Shown here piece by piece: positions 63,905 through 64,000 of a stretch of DNA of 64,000 nt (position 1 is its first letter; each line of letters opens with the position of its first letter). Source of the stretch: Serratia odorifera (lineage in GTDB: Bacteria; Pseudomonadota; Gammaproteobacteria; Enterobacterales; Enterobacteriaceae); NCBI RefSeq assembly GCF_900635445.1, contig NZ_LR134117.1:2790001-2854000 (forward strand). Reading direction: 5' to 3'. The notes beneath the pieces are model-generated. The model was not told where the DNA came from, ran no database searches, and saw only the letters and a list, made by a program, of their open reading frames with translations. Position numbers and translations under genes: made by a program.

Positions 63905-64000
63905 TAGGGCGCCTTGTTCTTCACGGACGAAATTGGGTCAGGGAATTCTACCGTAATGCGCACGCCGCCCAAAGGCGAGTGCTGCGCACGGATGTGGCCG
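63904..64000 (-). CDS. baeS: Sensor kinase BaeS, C-terminal end only (continues beyond window)
   Basis: The last 31 codons run from the right edge to TAA at 63904-63906: GHIRAQHSPLGGVRITVEFP and a tail. It matches the end of the BaeS HATPase domain (cf. AHSPFGGVSITVELP in E. coli). Forms the envelope-stress two-component pair with BaeR; ends in TAATG with the baeR start. Confidence 0.92.
   Translation of the reverse strand, partial: GHIRAQHSPLGGVRITVEFPDPISSVKNKAP

Overview
The window is a chromosomal segment of an enterobacterium, most likely Serratia of the S. proteamaculans / S. liquefaciens / S. plymuthica group. Evidence is the conserved order hisS-yfgM-bamB-der-yfgJ ... xseA/guaB-guaA, an intact srlAEBD-gutM-srlR-gutQ operon, the baeSR-yegP-yegQ-CyaR block, and above all a protealysin-emfourin pair, known from S. 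proteamaculans. No rRNA or tRNA gene and no CRISPR array was seen.

Layout. (1) 1-5065: end of hisS, yfgM, bamB, der, an AEC-type carrier and yfgJ. (2) 5098-11636: accessory genes inserted before xseA: the protealysin/emfourin operon and a LacI-MFS-GH31 alpha-glucoside locus. (3) 11669-16430: xseA diverging from PurR-controlled guaBA. (4) 16488-22166: an unknown small ORF, an AT-richer xyloside symporter/GH43 pair, then a LamB-type sugar porin. (5) 22377-28757: redox and detoxification genes with four local regulators (SDR, OYE, AraC; LysR/isochorismatase hydrolase; GST/HxlR). (6) 29055-35217: hybrid histidine kinase plus LuxR-type regulator, a small lipoprotein and a 1019-aa autotransporter with nine 18-bp repeats. 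(7) 35290-40406: rluF, small secreted proteins, HxlR/MFS with two palindromic operators, a GNAT. (8) 40542-43084: a 2.5-kb degenerate integrative element flanked by two near-identical copies of the TPP riboswitch of thiMD. (9) 43140-45262: thiM, thiD, ivy. (10) 45315-51605: sorbitol operon and fbaB. (11) 52012-59661: a complete rspAB-ydfJ-ydfI-rspR sugar-acid locus with one extra transporter. (12) 59843-64000: yegS, CyaR sRNA with a CRP site, yegQ, yegP, baeR and the end of baeS.

The most unusual item is region 8. A 76/77-bp direct repeat made of the TPP aptamer bounds a decayed tyrosine-integrase gene and a convergent pair: a DUF4225-type protein with a colicin-like hydrophobic hairpin, and a small two-helix membrane protein. 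This fits an element that used a riboswitch as its attachment site. It also separates thiMD from its original promoter.

Four otherwise well-conserved genes (der, xseA, fbaB, protealysin) each carry one single-base indel, three of them in runs of 5-6 identical bases. Because der is essential, these are most simply sequencing errors in homopolymers; the positions are given with each gene.
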